DNA of 64,000 bases from Clostridium aminobutyricum (GCF_017255415.1 NZ_JAFJZZ010000001.1:744001-808000); one strand, 5' to 3'. Counted from the stretch's first letter, positions 18,584 through 27,866 are shown. Notes: generated by a model from the letters alone, not told the origin. Translations and numbers: made by a program.

Positions 18584-19504
18584 GTGTTTCAGAAAAAAAT
18601 CCTAATCATAGACGATAGCGATTTCTTTGCTAAATATATAATGGATATTCTCATTCCGGAAGGATATGCTGTCATGCATGCCAAAATGGGAAAAGAAGGA
18701 TTAAGGATGGTCAGAACCGAAAAGCCAGACTTAGTGCTGCTTGACTTGGTCATGCCGGATATGAATGGATTCGAAGTATGCCGTATTTTAAGGGAATCTG
18801 AAAGTAATAATTTAATGCCTATTATTATATTGACTTCTCAAGACAATCAAGATGATAAATTGATTGGTTTAGAATTGGGTGCGGATGATTATATCACAAA
18901 ACCTTTAAACGATAGGGAACTGCTCATCCGGGTCAAAAATACACTGAAACGAATTGAACGTAACAGAGGAGCAAACCCCTTAACAGGGTTGCCCGGAAAT
19001 TTAGAAATCCAAGCAGAAATCAACGCGAGGATTGAAAAAGAAACTCCGTTTGCAACTGTCTATGCGGATTTAGATAATTTTAAGGCATATAACGATGCGT
19101 ATGGTTTTGCAAAAGGGGATATGGCTATAAAATTAACCGCGGATATCATAATGGATGGAATTCAAGCCCATGAAAATAAAGATGATTTTATCGGCCATAT
19201 CGGAGGAGATGATTTTATTTTCATTACAAGCCCTCATATAGCAGAATCCATATGTAAGAAGGTCATTTTTCAATTTGACAAAAGGATTACGGAACTATAC
19301 AACAAAGAGGATTTGGAAACCGGATATATTATTACAGTAAATCCCTTAGGAAAGCGAACAGAATATCCGATTATGACGATAAGTTTAGCACTGGTTAACC
19401 ATCAACCAGGAATCTACTATAATCATATTCAACTGGCTGAAATTGCAGCAGAACTGAAGAGAAGAGCAAAAGCAAAATTGGGCAGTAACTTAGTCAAATG
19501 TTAA
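18584..19504 (+). CDS. Response regulator with atypical GGDEF domain
   Basis: The product (306 residues) has a receiver domain (about 1-120) with acidic pocket DD, phospho-acceptor Asp in LLDLVMPDMNG, conserved Thr in ILTS and Lys in DDYITKP. This is followed by a diguanylate cyclase-like domain whose signature reads GGDDF instead of GGDEF or GGEEF. Catalytic activity is therefore doubtful. No histidine kinase is adjacent. Of two GTG starts, the one at 18584 lies nine bases after GGAAGG and is preferred over 18575, which abuts it. A terminator follows. Confidence 0.82.
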   Translation: MFQKKILIIDDSDFFAKYIMDILIPEGYAVMHAKMGKEGLRMVRTEKPDLVLLDLVMPDMNGFEVCRILRESESNNLMPIIILTSQDNQDDKLIGLELGADDYITKPLNDRELLIRVKNTLKRIERNRGANPLTGLPGNLEIQAEINARIEKETPFATVYADLDNFKAYNDAYGFAKGDMAIKLTADIIMDGIQAHENKDDFIGHIGGDDFIFITSPHIAESICKKVIFQFDKRITELYNKEDLETGYIITVNPLGKRTEYPIMTISLALVNHQPGIYYNHIQLAEIAAELKRRAKAKLGSNLVKC

Positions 19505-19543
19505 TTATTTAAAATGCTGTCCAGAATTTCATAATAAATTAAT

Positions 19544-19575
19544 AAAATACCATGGCATCTCACCATGGTATTTTT
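19544..19575. terminator. Bidirectional terminator
   Basis: AAAATACCATGG (19544-19555) pairs with CCATGGTATTTT (19563-19574), loop of 7 bases. It serves both the response regulator gene (+) and the lipoprotein gene (-). Confidence 0.8.
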
Positions 19576-19609
19576 ATGTGCTTTGGTTATAAATGTAAGC
19601 TCTATATTT

Positions 19610-20239
19610 TTATTCAGCCTCAATAGAATCAAAAGACTCTCCTATATCTGCCATATCATTAGCAAAATCCACCATACCGCCGGATATCGCATTCATAAAT
19701 TCTTCATTATCCTCATAATCGTCCATGATCCATCCGTCTTTCGTTTGGGATAAACTAATTGTTGCCGTACTTTCATAATCAAAAGTAGCTGCATTGAGCT
19801 TTTCGGTCATCGTTTCTTCCATCATAGAATTCATTTCTTCTTCCGAAACATCAGAAAATATCATACTAAAAGCTTGAGTAAAATAGTCGGCAATAGCATC
19901 TTTGAAAGCCGTATGAAAATCATAAGTTTTAATGGTAACATCCACTGTTGCAGTATCTCCATCAATTTTTTCATTTGAAACAGTATATTCAAATTCTAAA
20001 AACTTACTCTTTATAAGATTTAAAAAATCATCACTTAAAACATCAGTTTCTACAGTATTCATACCAAGGCTTGCAATATCAGTTGTTCCGGCATATAGCC
20101 CTGACATCGTTTCGATGTCATCCGCTTTAAGCGCTTTAAAATATGAATTCGCTACTTCTGTGGGAGACGGGGTACTTTTACACCCTACAGCCGCTATACA
20201 TAATACCATAACAAGTAAAATCGAGAATATTTTTTTCAT
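19610..20239 (-). CDS. Lipoprotein of unknown function (DUF5105/DUF4878-like)
   Basis: This 209-residue protein starts with a signal peptide ending in IAAVGC, a lipobox, so it should be anchored to the outer face of the membrane. The rest looks like an NTF2-like fold of the DUF4878/DUF5105 type: ANSYFKALKADDIETMSGLY, then alternating strands and a C-terminal KDGWIMDDYE. It is strongly acidic. Such proteins are common in Clostridia with unknown role. TAGGAGG precedes the ATG. Confidence 0.75.
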   Translation of the reverse strand: MKKIFSILLVMVLCIAAVGCKSTPSPTEVANSYFKALKADDIETMSGLYAGTTDIASLGMNTVETDVLSDDFLNLIKSKFLEFEYTVSNEKIDGDTATVDVTIKTYDFHTAFKDAIADYFTQAFSMIFSDVSEEEMNSMMEETMTEKLNAATFDYESTATISLSQTKDGWIMDDYEDNEEFMNAISGGMVDFANDMADIGESFDSIEAE

Positions 20240-20399
20240 CTTTTCCTCCTAAATCTAAATACACACTACAACTTTTATCAGGAACCATATTATTAAATAA
20301 TATACAAATTATGTATATTACATATCCTATTATAATATATCTAATTTCTTATCAGATTGCAATAATTAAGCAAAATTAGAGGACATATATCAAAAAATA

Positions 20400-20434
20400 A
20401 AAAAGCTAATGTTTTGAAATACATTAGCTTTTTT
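20400..20434 (-). terminator. Terminator downstream of the 53-residue repeat protein gene
   Basis: AAAAAGCTAATGT (20400-20412) pairs with ACATTAGCTTTTT, loop of 8 bases. A-runs and T-runs flank both sides, so it works on the - strand after the small gene at 20479-20640. Confidence 0.75.
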
Positions 20435-20478
20435 ATTTTCACTGCTTCATTTAATTCATTAATAGGAGAGTCTTAGTC

Positions 20479-20640
20479 TTATCTCTGTCTATTGTTTGTG
20501 TTTGCACTCTGAGCAGTATTCTGATCTTCATGATCGGATTCATCTGAATTAGCCTTACGAGGCTTATTGCTTGCAGCACTCTGAGCGTTATTCTGATCCT
20601 CATGATTTGAATTATAAGTGTTGTTCATATTATTTTCCAT
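20479..20640 (-). CDS. 53-residue Asn/Gln-rich repeat protein
   Basis: This short gene is below usual length limits but well supported. A near-perfect ribosome site (GAGGTGAT) lies five bases before its ATG, and a terminator follows. The protein is hydrophilic and of low complexity, with two copies of the unit HEDQN(N/T)AQSA about 24 residues apart and a basic KPRK between them. There are no Cys, no membrane segment and no known domain. It could be an intrinsically disordered or spore-associated protein; I do not know the function. Confidence 0.7.
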   Translation of the reverse strand: MENNMNNTYNSNHEDQNNAQSAASNKPRKANSDESDHEDQNTAQSANTNNRQR

Positions 20641-20756
20641 ATTATCACCTCACCTCAATAGCAGTATGTACTATTTTAGTGAAATTATTCTAAATTATAG
20701 AAAAAACAAGACAAATTAAATTTTACAAGCATTATCTTCATTGAAATAAGAGATTG

Positions 20757-21581
20757 CTATATAAATAATTCCGGTTCCGCTCTCTGTGTGAAATCACGTT
20801 CCAGCATCAATTGGTGCGATAAAAATGCTTCATCGTCAAAATATTTGGCTTTTTTCTCACACTTTTTAATACAGGCATGACATTTGATACAGGTTCCAAT
20901 GATTTCGGAAGGATTTTCTGCTGCAATAGCGCCCATTGGACAGGCTTGAACACAAATACCACATTGATTGCATTTTGCCAGATCTGTCTTCGGTTTTGCT
21001 TTTAAGAAAACTGTCGGTTTTCCGTCTAGCCCTTTTGGGGTATAATAAATCTCCGGCGGATTGGTGCCTCTTACCTCAATGGGTGGCGTATATGTTTTCA
21101 ACTCCTTTACTTTTTCAGCTATTTGGTTAGAAAACTGTTTTAGCTTCTCCATATCGCCCTGATCAGGCCGACCTGCGGCTAACGTTTGTGAAAATGCATG
21201 CTGAGCAATAAATCCAGCTCCTGCAATAGTATGAAAACCGTTATTCTCCAGCATGTTTCGCAATTCAATTAACGCATCATCAAAATTTCGGTTGCCAAAT
21301 ACGGCAACTGGAACGGCTAAAGCGCCATTTCCTTTAAAACAATCCTGTCCATAAGACAACAGTTTATTTGGCATTCTGCCGGCATACACAGGGGTTCCCC
21401 ATAGTACCAAATCTGTATTCGTAAATGCATGTTCTTTTGTTCGTGCAGCAGGTAATGTATAATCCAGTGTTTCCACTGACACCTCTAAAGTTCTTCCAAT
21501 GGTTTCTGCCATAGCGGTAATGATTTTTTTCGTATTACCGACAGGACTAAAATATACTGCCCAGATCTTCTTGATTTCCAT
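20757..21581 (-). CDS. EFR1 family flavodoxin-ferredoxin fusion
   Basis: This 274-residue cytoplasmic electron carrier begins with a flavodoxin-like FMN domain (FSPVGNTKKII at about 12-22, WGTPVYAGRMPN at about 61) and ends with two [4Fe-4S] motifs (CNQCGICVQACP and CIKCHACIKKC at about 205-245). Fusions of this kind are common in strict anaerobes; partners are unknown. AAGGAG precedes the ATG. It is divergent from brnQ across a 313-base gap that holds repeat copy B. Confidence 0.88.
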   Translation of the reverse strand: MEIKKIWAVYFSPVGNTKKIITAMAETIGRTLEVSVETLDYTLPAARTKEHAFTNTDLVLWGTPVYAGRMPNKLLSYGQDCFKGNGALAVPVAVFGNRNFDDALIELRNMLENNGFHTIAGAGFIAQHAFSQTLAAGRPDQGDMEKLKQFSNQIAEKVKELKTYTPPIEVRGTNPPEIYYTPKGLDGKPTVFLKAKPKTDLAKCNQCGICVQACPMGAIAAENPSEIIGTCIKCHACIKKCEKKAKYFDDEAFLSHQLMLERDFTQRAEPELFI

Positions 21582-21712
21582 TTTCCATACTCTCCTTGAT
21601 GATTAATACTTTTTAACATAATTGTAATCCTAAAAATGATTTAGTACAATGCCATTCATTCTTCCCTTTGATTTTACCAGAGCAAACATTCAGATATTGA
21701 AATATAGCAAAT

Positions 21713-21826
21713 TTTATAAAAAAGTCCTCTTCGAGGAGCCTTTAGCTCCCATTCGGTCGCATTTCATCAGTGGACTTTTTTGATATTCCGTCAATATCGT
21801 AAACAATATTGCCTATATAATAAAAT
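21713..21826. repeat. Dispersed double-hairpin repeat, copy B
   Basis: This is the better-preserved partner of 12912-13010. AAAAAAGTCC (21718-21727) pairs with GGACTTTTTT (about 21772-21781), with a small inner hairpin CCTCTTCGAGG. A second AT-rich hairpin follows (AATAT-N-ATATT). It lies between divergent genes, so it is not simply a gene-end terminator. Confidence 0.7.
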
Positions 21827-21838
21827 AATCATACAGTC

Positions 21839-21867
21839 TGGACAATTCGAACAATTTCAATTATAAT
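21839..21867 (+). promoter_or_regulatory. Promoter of brnQ
   Basis: TGGACA (21839-21844), a 17-base spacer and TATAAT (21862-21867) lie 28 bases before the start codon. Confidence 0.55.
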
Positions 21868-21894
21868 TATATCTTGTGTCATAAGGAGGAAGTA

Positions 21895-23193
21895 ATGATT
21901 AAAGAAAATAGAATATATAAGGATATCTTTATTTTAGGGCTTGCATTGTTCTCAATGTTCTTTGGTGCAGGAAGTATCATCTTCCCGCCATATTTAGGGT
22001 TGATTTCAGGTAGTAGTTGGCTCTCATCTTTTAGTGCTTACTTTATTGCCGATTTTGGATTTGCAGTACTGGCACTATTTGCTATACTCAAAACAGGTGG
22101 AGACGTGGAACTTATTACGGGCAAAATGGGGAAGATCCCAGGCATCTTATTAACATCAACTATTATTTTGTGTATCGGACCGCTGCTTGCCATTCCACGT
22201 ACAGGTGCAACGACTTACGAGATGAGTGTAAAGGTACTTTTCGGAGATAGTACAACGCTTTCGGTTATTACTTCTATCGTTTATTTTGGTATCATTTTAT
22301 TAATGACGCTGCATGAATCAGCAGTAGTAGATATAATAGGTAAATATCTCACGCCGATTTTGTTTATCGGTTTGATGGCTGTTATTATCAAAGGTATTAT
22401 CACACCAATAGGCCCCATTGCACAGGAGCCTCTTATTAATGATGTCATTAAAGAAGGAATTTCAGCTGGATATCAAACAATGGACGTACTGGCGGCATTA
22501 GCTTTTGGTATCATCATTATAAAGACAGTCGCTCAAAAAGGTTATCATAAAGATAGTGAAAAACGAAAGATTGTTGCTTCTGCGAGTTTAGTAGCGGCAG
22601 CGGGCATGTTTATCATATTTTTTGGACTAGCTTATTTAGGGGCAACAACATCAACTCTCTATGGAATAGAAATCGGAAGGGCAGAACTATTAACGAATAT
22701 TATTCAAAACCTGATGGGAAATGGCGGCAATATACTGTTAGGAATAGTCGTATTTTTAGCTTGTTTAACGACAGGAGCAGCATTAACTAGTACAACTGCA
22801 GAGTATTTTTCCAGCCTTTCAAAAGGTAAAGTCGGATATAAAACTTTAATCGTAATCATTTGTATTTTTAGTGCTATTATCACAAATAGTGGATTGGACT
22901 TTATCATTTCTTTTGCTGGACCGATCTTAAATATTGTATATCCGGCAGCGATTGTGTTGATTATACTTGCATTTTTTCATAACTATATACGGAATATTTA
23001 CGTGTACCGATTTGCAGTTTTAGCCGCAATGATTGTAAATATAATGGAGATACTGGAAAGTGCCGGAAAAATAAATTTCTCCATTGCATGGCTTCCATTT
23101 TCCCAATATAATTTTCCTTGGATCGTGCCGGCCATCGTGTGTGGGTTCCTTGGTGCTTTAGTGCCGGGAACTGGATTGAAAAACAAGAACTAG
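21895..23193 (+). CDS. brnQ: Branched-chain amino acid carrier BrnQ
   Basis: This 432-residue membrane protein has about 12 hydrophobic segments and the N-terminal LALFSMFFGAGSIIFPPYLG signature of the LIVCS family, which imports leucine, isoleucine and valine with sodium or protons. The start is ATG at 21895 behind AAGGAGG; an in-frame TTG at 21874 lies before that ribosome site and is rejected. It is a single-gene unit with its own promoter and a strong terminator. Confidence 0.92.
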   Translation: MIKENRIYKDIFILGLALFSMFFGAGSIIFPPYLGLISGSSWLSSFSAYFIADFGFAVLALFAILKTGGDVELITGKMGKIPGILLTSTIILCIGPLLAIPRTGATTYEMSVKVLFGDSTTLSVITSIVYFGIILLMTLHESAVVDIIGKYLTPILFIGLMAVIIKGIITPIGPIAQEPLINDVIKEGISAGYQTMDVLAALAFGIIIIKTVAQKGYHKDSEKRKIVASASLVAAAGMFIIFFGLAYLGATTSTLYGIEIGRAELLTNIIQNLMGNGGNILLGIVVFLACLTTGAALTSTTAEYFSSLSKGKVGYKTLIVIICIFSAIITNSGLDFIISFAGPILNIVYPAAIVLIILAFFHNYIRNIYVYRFAVLAAMIVNIMEILESAGKINFSIAWLPFSQYNFPWIVPAIVCGFLGALVPGTGLKNKN

Positions 23194-23216
23194 AAAAATT
23201 TATATGAGTTCGTTTT

Positions 23217-23287
23217 AAGTACTGAACCAAAACTTCCTTACTATGTAGTAATTGTAGAGGAAGTCAGGTTCAGTACTTTTTTTATTT
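23217..23287 (+). terminator. Terminator of brnQ
   Basis: A two-part stem: AAGTACTGAACC (23217-23228) with GGTTCAGTACTT (23267-23278), and inside it ACTTCCT with AGGAAGT. Seven T follow. Confidence 0.85.
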
Positions 23288-23402
23288 GATCAGTCTTTTA
23301 ACCAACATTATAAAAAAGGGAATAGAAACATCCGAATTCAGGGAAGACATTGATCCCGCCGTGGTTGCATTGTCCATTATTCCGTATTCCCGACAGGGCT
23401 AA
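23285..23402 (+). pseudogene. Remnant of a TetR-family regulator C-terminus
   Basis: A start-less open stretch encodes about 38 residues that read like the end of a TetR-family regulator, including KKGIETSEFREDIDPAVVAL, then a stop at 23400-23402. No start codon, ribosome site or HTH part is present. I take it as a relic of a lost gene between brnQ and the arsenic operon. Confidence 0.45.
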
Positions 23403-23460
23403 AATAGATGTCATACAAGCAGCATTACAGGGATGATTCAAATAAAATCAGCAGAACATA

Positions 23461-23502
23461 TTGACATTCATCGATATGAACAATATAATCTATCATATCG
23501 AT
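23461..23502 (+). promoter_or_regulatory. arsR promoter and operator
   Basis: TTGACA (23461-23466), a 17-base spacer and TATAAT (23484-23489) form a consensus promoter. A perfect 10-bp inverted repeat, ATCGATATGA (23470-23479) and TCATATCGAT (23493-23502), brackets the -10 box and is the likely ArsR site. Confidence 0.75.
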
Positions 23503-23528
23503 AAATATAGATTTGAGAGGGGATTAGA

Positions 23529-23855
23529 ATGGAAAACAAAAATGCTGATATTGCAAAAGTATTTAAAGCTTTCTGTGATGAAAATAGAATCACCATTTTA
23601 CACATGCTGCAAAGCGGGGAGAAATGCGCCTGTATCTTGCTTGAAGAGCTTGCAATTTCGCAATCTACTCTTTCGCACCATATGAAAATACTGGTGGAAA
23701 GCGGTGTGGTGAAAGCGAGAAGGGAAGGGAAGTGGACTCATTATTCCATTTCAGAAGAAGGAAGCAAAAAGGCCGAACAATGGTTAATTAAGATCACGGC
23801 TGTCAATGAGGTAATAGACGAAAATCAAAGTGGAGCTTGTCAAGTATGCAGATAA
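23529..23855 (+). CDS. arsR: ArsR family arsenic-responsive repressor
   Basis: This 108-residue winged-helix repressor has the metal-binding CxC in GEKCACILLEEL (about 34-45) and recognition helix SQSTLSHHMKIL, as in arsenite-sensing ArsR. A C-terminal CQVCR may add ligands. AGAGGGG precedes the ATG. It is the first gene of an arsR-arsC-acr3 operon and should repress it through the inverted repeat around its own -10 box, releasing with As(III). Confidence 0.93.
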   Translation: MENKNADIAKVFKAFCDENRITILHMLQSGEKCACILLEELAISQSTLSHHMKILVESGVVKARREGKWTHYSISEEGSKKAEQWLIKITAVNEVIDENQSGACQVCR

Positions 23856-23934
23856 TCAAAAGAAAAAAAGAATGGATTTCGAACGGTTTGATTCTGTAAA
23901 GTAATATTGTTAGCTTAGAGAAAGGAGATATAAA

Positions 23935-24327
23935 ATGAAGAAAGTAGCTTTTATTTGCGTACATAACTCTTGCAGAAGTCAGCTTGCCGAAGCTCTTAGT
24001 AAATTTTATGGAAAAGATGTGTTTGAAAGTTACTCAGCAGGTACAGAAGTGAAGGATAAAATCAATCAAGATGCTGTACGGTTGATGAAAGAGAAATACG
24101 GCATTGATATGGAGAAAACTCAATATTCCAAATTGATCTCAGCTATTCCAACCGTTGATATTGTTATTACAATGGGTTGTAATGTCAGCTGTCCGTATCT
24201 TCCATGTGAAGAACGTTATGACTGGGGCCTGGATGATCCCACAGGGAAAAGTGATGAGGAATTTTTATATACTATTTCACTGATTGAGACTAAAGTAGCA
24301 GATTTGGTCGCACGGTTGAAGCAATAG
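23935..24327 (+). CDS. arsC: Arsenate reductase, thioredoxin-coupled type
   Basis: This 130-residue enzyme of the low-molecular-weight phosphatase fold reduces arsenate to arsenite. The anion loop CVHNSCR (about residues 8-14) and the redox cysteines in CNVSCPYLPC (about 80-89) form the classic three-cysteine relay. AAAGGAG precedes the ATG. Its product is the substrate of the efflux protein encoded 12 bases downstream. Confidence 0.94.
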   Translation: MKKVAFICVHNSCRSQLAEALSKFYGKDVFESYSAGTEVKDKINQDAVRLMKEKYGIDMEKTQYSKLISAIPTVDIVITMGCNVSCPYLPCEERYDWGLDDPTGKSDEEFLYTISLIETKVADLVARLKQ

Positions 24328-24339
24328 ATAGGAGACAAA

Positions 24340-25416
24340 ATGAATTCAAAACGAAAATCTAAACTATCATTTTTAGATCGATATCTTACCCTTTGGATAT
24401 TTATGGCCATGGCGATAGGAATCCTGTTTGGTTATCTTTTTCCGCAATTGGGGGGGACTTTTGAAGAAATGAGTACAGGAACTATTTCCTGGCCGATTGC
24501 GATTGGATTGATCGTTATGATGTATCCACCGCTCGCAAAAGTAAAGTATGAAGAAATCGGAAATGTTGTAAAGGATAAAAAAGTATTTTATTTCTCATTC
24601 ATTCAAAATTGGATCATTGGCCCTGTGCTGATGTTTGTTTTGGCAATCCTATTTTTACCCGATTTATCAGGCTTTGCAATGGGATTAATCATCATTGGTT
24701 TAGCCCGATGCATTGCTATGGTCATTGTATGGAATACGCTTGCAAAAGGAGATAACGAATACTGCGCAGCGTTAGTTGCTGTTAATTCTATTTTTCAGAT
24801 TTTACTTTATACTGCCTACATTTATTTTTTCATTACTTTATTGCCTGATTGGCTTGGATTCTCATGGGGAGGTCAAGATGTTCACATATCCATGGGGCAA
24901 GTGGCAAAAAGTGTACTCACCTATTTAGGGATCCCGTTTGCTGCCGGATTCTTCACAAGGTCTTGCTTAATCAAAATAAAGGATAGGGAGTGGTATGATA
25001 ACCTATTTATTCCTAAAATTTCGCCTTTGGCATTGATTGCATTGCTTTACACAATAATAATTATGTTCATCACGAAAGGTGAGCAAATTATTCAGCATCC
25101 TGCTAATGTCATTAGAATTGCTATACCGTTGCTGATCTATTTCACCATTATGTTCTCTGTAAGTTTCATTATGTCTTATAGAGGCGGATTTAAATATGAC
25201 CGAACGGTAACGCTTGCGTTTACGGCGGCCAGCAATAACTTTGAGCTTGCCATTGCGGTAGCGGTAGCTGTTTTTGGAATAGCTTCAGATCAGGCCTTTG
25301 CAGCTGTCATCGGTCCATTAATTGAAGTGCCGGTTATGATAGGATTGGTAAATATCTCATTATTATTAAAGAAGAAATATTTTGATGAAAACCAACTGCC
25401 TAAAAGTATAAAATAA
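24340..25416 (+). CDS. acr3: Arsenite efflux permease ACR3 type
   Basis: This 358-residue protein has about ten membrane helices. It shows ACR3-family segments such as [19 protein letters not shown] with the conserved Cys and Trp, and [20 protein letters not shown]. It exports As(III) using membrane potential. AGGAGA precedes the ATG. It is the last gene of the arsenic operon; I see no clear terminator behind it. Confidence 0.94.
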   Translation: MNSKRKSKLSFLDRYLTLWIFMAMAIGILFGYLFPQLGGTFEEMSTGTISWPIAIGLIVMMYPPLAKVKYEEIGNVVKDKKVFYFSFIQNWIIGPVLMFVLAILFLPDLSGFAMGLIIIGLARCIAMVIVWNTLAKGDNEYCAALVAVNSIFQILLYTAYIYFFITLLPDWLGFSWGGQDVHISMGQVAKSVLTYLGIPFAAGFFTRSCLIKIKDREWYDNLFIPKISPLALIALLYTIIIMFITKGEQIIQHPANVIRIAIPLLIYFTIMFSVSFIMSYRGGFKYDRTVTLAFTAASNNFELAIAVAVAVFGIASDQAFAAVIGPLIEVPVMIGLVNISLLLKKKYFDENQLPKSIK

Positions 25417-25510
25417 TTGAAGCTTTCAGGCTCTTCGTTTCTTTTAATAGAGTGAATCTGTAATAAAAAACATTTGCTGTCATACTATTTTTAAAAAGGT
25501 AGGTGGGGAA

Positions 25511-26110
25511 ATGTATGGAATATTCTATAATCCTAAAATAATAAACTTTCAAATTAGTGATTTTTCGCAACATACACAAGAAACGTTTAAAGCTTTTGTT
25601 GATGCAATTATTCCAAGGTCACCTAAACTAGCCGAAAAATATGGTAAAATACAGTATTTTGGCGCATTGGATTTACATACAGATGAGTATATGATTTTAT
25701 CACTTAATAGTCATTATATACCGTTAGCTAAACCCGTGGCGGAAGTGTTAGATATAGTTTCTGAACAATTAGTAATTTTAGACAGAAATAGTTCCATGTA
25801 TCCGGAAGGAGGCACATTTGCAGCACTTATCCCCAGTGACCGATTCCGTGCATTAATGCTGCTGGAACAAAACAAAGACTATTTTATCGATTTATTGACA
25901 CCATCTCAATATTATCCGGCCTATTTATTTTCTGTCATAAGTAATTTAAATAGATTTACTATGATGGGATATTATTCTGAATGGTCCGGCTATGGCTCTA
26001 CCCGTTTAAATGCACCCGATCAGCGTAAATTGGAGTTTTTTCCATTAAGCTGGAAACAGGTCGGATATCCCGGGCCTTCACTTGGTTATCGTTCTTTACG
26101 AAACCCATAG
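25511..26110 (+). CDS. Gluconate 2-dehydrogenase subunit 3-like protein
   Basis: This 199-residue protein resembles the small (gamma, subunit 3) component of GMC-type dehydrogenases: TFKAFVDAIIPRSPKLAEKY near the N-terminus and the SGYGSTRLNAPDQRKLEFFP and GYPGPSLGY segments near the C-terminus. No Tat signal or membrane segment is evident. It is 32 bases before the GMC oxidoreductase gene on the same strand, the usual arrangement of the two-gene unit. The ATG follows GGTGGGG. A cytochrome subunit is not encoded nearby. Confidence 0.75.
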   Translation: MYGIFYNPKIINFQISDFSQHTQETFKAFVDAIIPRSPKLAEKYGKIQYFGALDLHTDEYMILSLNSHYIPLAKPVAEVLDIVSEQLVILDRNSSMYPEGGTFAALIPSDRFRALMLLEQNKDYFIDLLTPSQYYPAYLFSVISNLNRFTMMGYYSEWSGYGSTRLNAPDQRKLEFFPLSWKQVGYPGPSLGYRSLRNP

Positions 26111-26142
26111 CGATAGAAAATACTACATAAGGAGAGATGTGT

Positions 26143-27858
26143 ATGAGTAATGATGCAGATGTAATCGTAATTGGTGCAGGTGGCGGCGGTGCAGTTGTTG
26201 CAAAGGAACTTGGGGAGAAAGGTGTTAAAGTGCTGCTGATAGAAGCTGGACCCTGGTATGGGAATAGTAAATGGCCAAACCCAAACACCGAACAAGGTGC
26301 TGTGAGCAGTTCAAGTTATGATGATTTGAATATCGATATACTGAAAAAAAGTTTTACCGATTTAGAAGATGATATGAATGATTTTGTGTCCGGTAAATTT
26401 CGGTGGGGACCAGCAAACAGAGAACAAAGCCCATGGCCTAGAGATATTACTCAAGGAGGATTTGCATGGCAAAATGCGGGTGTGGGAGGGAGTACTCTTC
26501 ATTATTTTGGAAATTCACCTCGAGCTTTCCCTCAAGCAGTAGATAATATTTGGCCTATCTCCTATGAAGAGCTTATTCCTTACTATGAAAAAGTAGAAAC
26601 GACCCTGCCCGTTACGACTGCGCCCTCCACGGCAAAGGAGGACTTATTTTACTATGGTGCGGGAAAAGCCGGCTGGCAACTTTTAGAAACACCAAATGTC
26701 ACTAGTCCCGGATTCAGGCCGCAGCCAAATGCCATATTACGCCCAAATCCAAACTTGAGTGATCCTAATTATGATTTGCAAAGCAATCGAGCCGTTGGAT
26801 GCACTTTAAGAGGACATTGTGTGAATGGGTGTCATATAGGGCCAATTATAGAAGGGATTGCCAAGAGATCTACTTTTGTGAGTTATGTACCACGTGCGCT
26901 TCGTACAGGGAATGTAGAGGTTAGGCCAAATACATTTGTAACAAAGGTGTTGACGGAAGATAATAGCATGAAAGGATTACATGCCGTTGGTGTATTGTAT
27001 AGAGACACATGGACAGGGGAAACGGGAGAATTACGAGCTCAAGTTGTCGTGATGGCTGCAGGCGGTATAGAGACTCCCCGTTTGTGGTTAAATTCACAAT
27101 TACCGGATAACGGATGGATTGGAAAAGGACTAATCAATCACTGGTTTGATTGTGTTGCAGGTATTTTTGATGAACAAGAATTGATGAATGTGCTGGGCGT
27201 TTCAGATGTGAAACCATTTGTCGGTCAGAATGCGGCGGCAAGGTTTGATTACCCCGGACTTGGCGTGATTGAGACTTTTGGAATGAGTCCCGGTTTATAT
27301 GCCTCCATGATATACGCCACCAGCAATAAAGGGTATGACTTCTTGAATCAATCGAATACAAAAGTAACTTGGGATGTGGAAGGACTAGTAGTTGGAGATC
27401 AACTGAAAGAATTTATGAGAGATTATCCAAGAACATTAAGTGTTTTAATATTTACGGATGATGAGGTAAATCAACGAAATGGAATTACACTTGACACGGA
27501 GCGTAAAGATGAGAACGGGTTTATACCGGTTATATCCTATCAACCAACTGAGAAAGATCAGGAGAAAAGGGATACACTAGCTACTATTGCTTCGGATATT
27601 TTAAGAAAAGCCGGTGCAAAAACAATTATACGTTCGAATTGGCCCCCTGATGTCTTAATTCATATTCAAAGTACGATGCGTATGGGATATGTAACGGATA
27701 CTAATTGTGAAGCACATCAAGTTAAAAGGTTATATATTGCAGATAATAGTGTGTTATATAATGGGTTGGGCGGACCGAATCCTACACTGACCACTCAGGC
27801 GCTAGCGACACGTACATCTGAAAAGATTGTAAATAAATATTTTAGTGAATTCAATTGA
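26143..27858 (+). CDS. GMC family FAD-dependent oxidoreductase
   Basis: This 571-residue flavoprotein has the N-terminal dinucleotide fold VIVIGAGGGGAVVAKELGEKG, a GGVGGSTLHYFG-type FAD segment, RGHCVNGCHIGP cysteines and a C-terminal GMC block (IQSTMRMG, then NGLGGPNPTLTTQALATR). Such enzymes oxidise sugars, gluconate or alcohols; the substrate is unknown. The second ATG (26143) is chosen because GGAGAG ends right before the first. It pairs with the subunit 3-like gene upstream. Confidence 0.85.
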   Translation: MSNDADVIVIGAGGGGAVVAKELGEKGVKVLLIEAGPWYGNSKWPNPNTEQGAVSSSSYDDLNIDILKKSFTDLEDDMNDFVSGKFRWGPANREQSPWPRDITQGGFAWQNAGVGGSTLHYFGNSPRAFPQAVDNIWPISYEELIPYYEKVETTLPVTTAPSTAKEDLFYYGAGKAGWQLLETPNVTSPGFRPQPNAILRPNPNLSDPNYDLQSNRAVGCTLRGHCVNGCHIGPIIEGIAKRSTFVSYVPRALRTGNVEVRPNTFVTKVLTEDNSMKGLHAVGVLYRDTWTGETGELRAQVVVMAAGGIETPRLWLNSQLPDNGWIGKGLINHWFDCVAGIFDEQELMNVLGVSDVKPFVGQNAAARFDYPGLGVIETFGMSPGLYASMIYATSNKGYDFLNQSNTKVTWDVEGLVVGDQLKEFMRDYPRTLSVLIFTDDEVNQRNGITLDTERKDENGFIPVISYQPTEKDQEKRDTLATIASDILRKAGAKTIIRSNWPPDVLIHIQSTMRMGYVTDTNCEAHQVKRLYIADNSVLYNGLGGPNPTLTTQALATRTSEKIVNKYFSEFN

Positions 27859-27866
27859 GTGAAATA

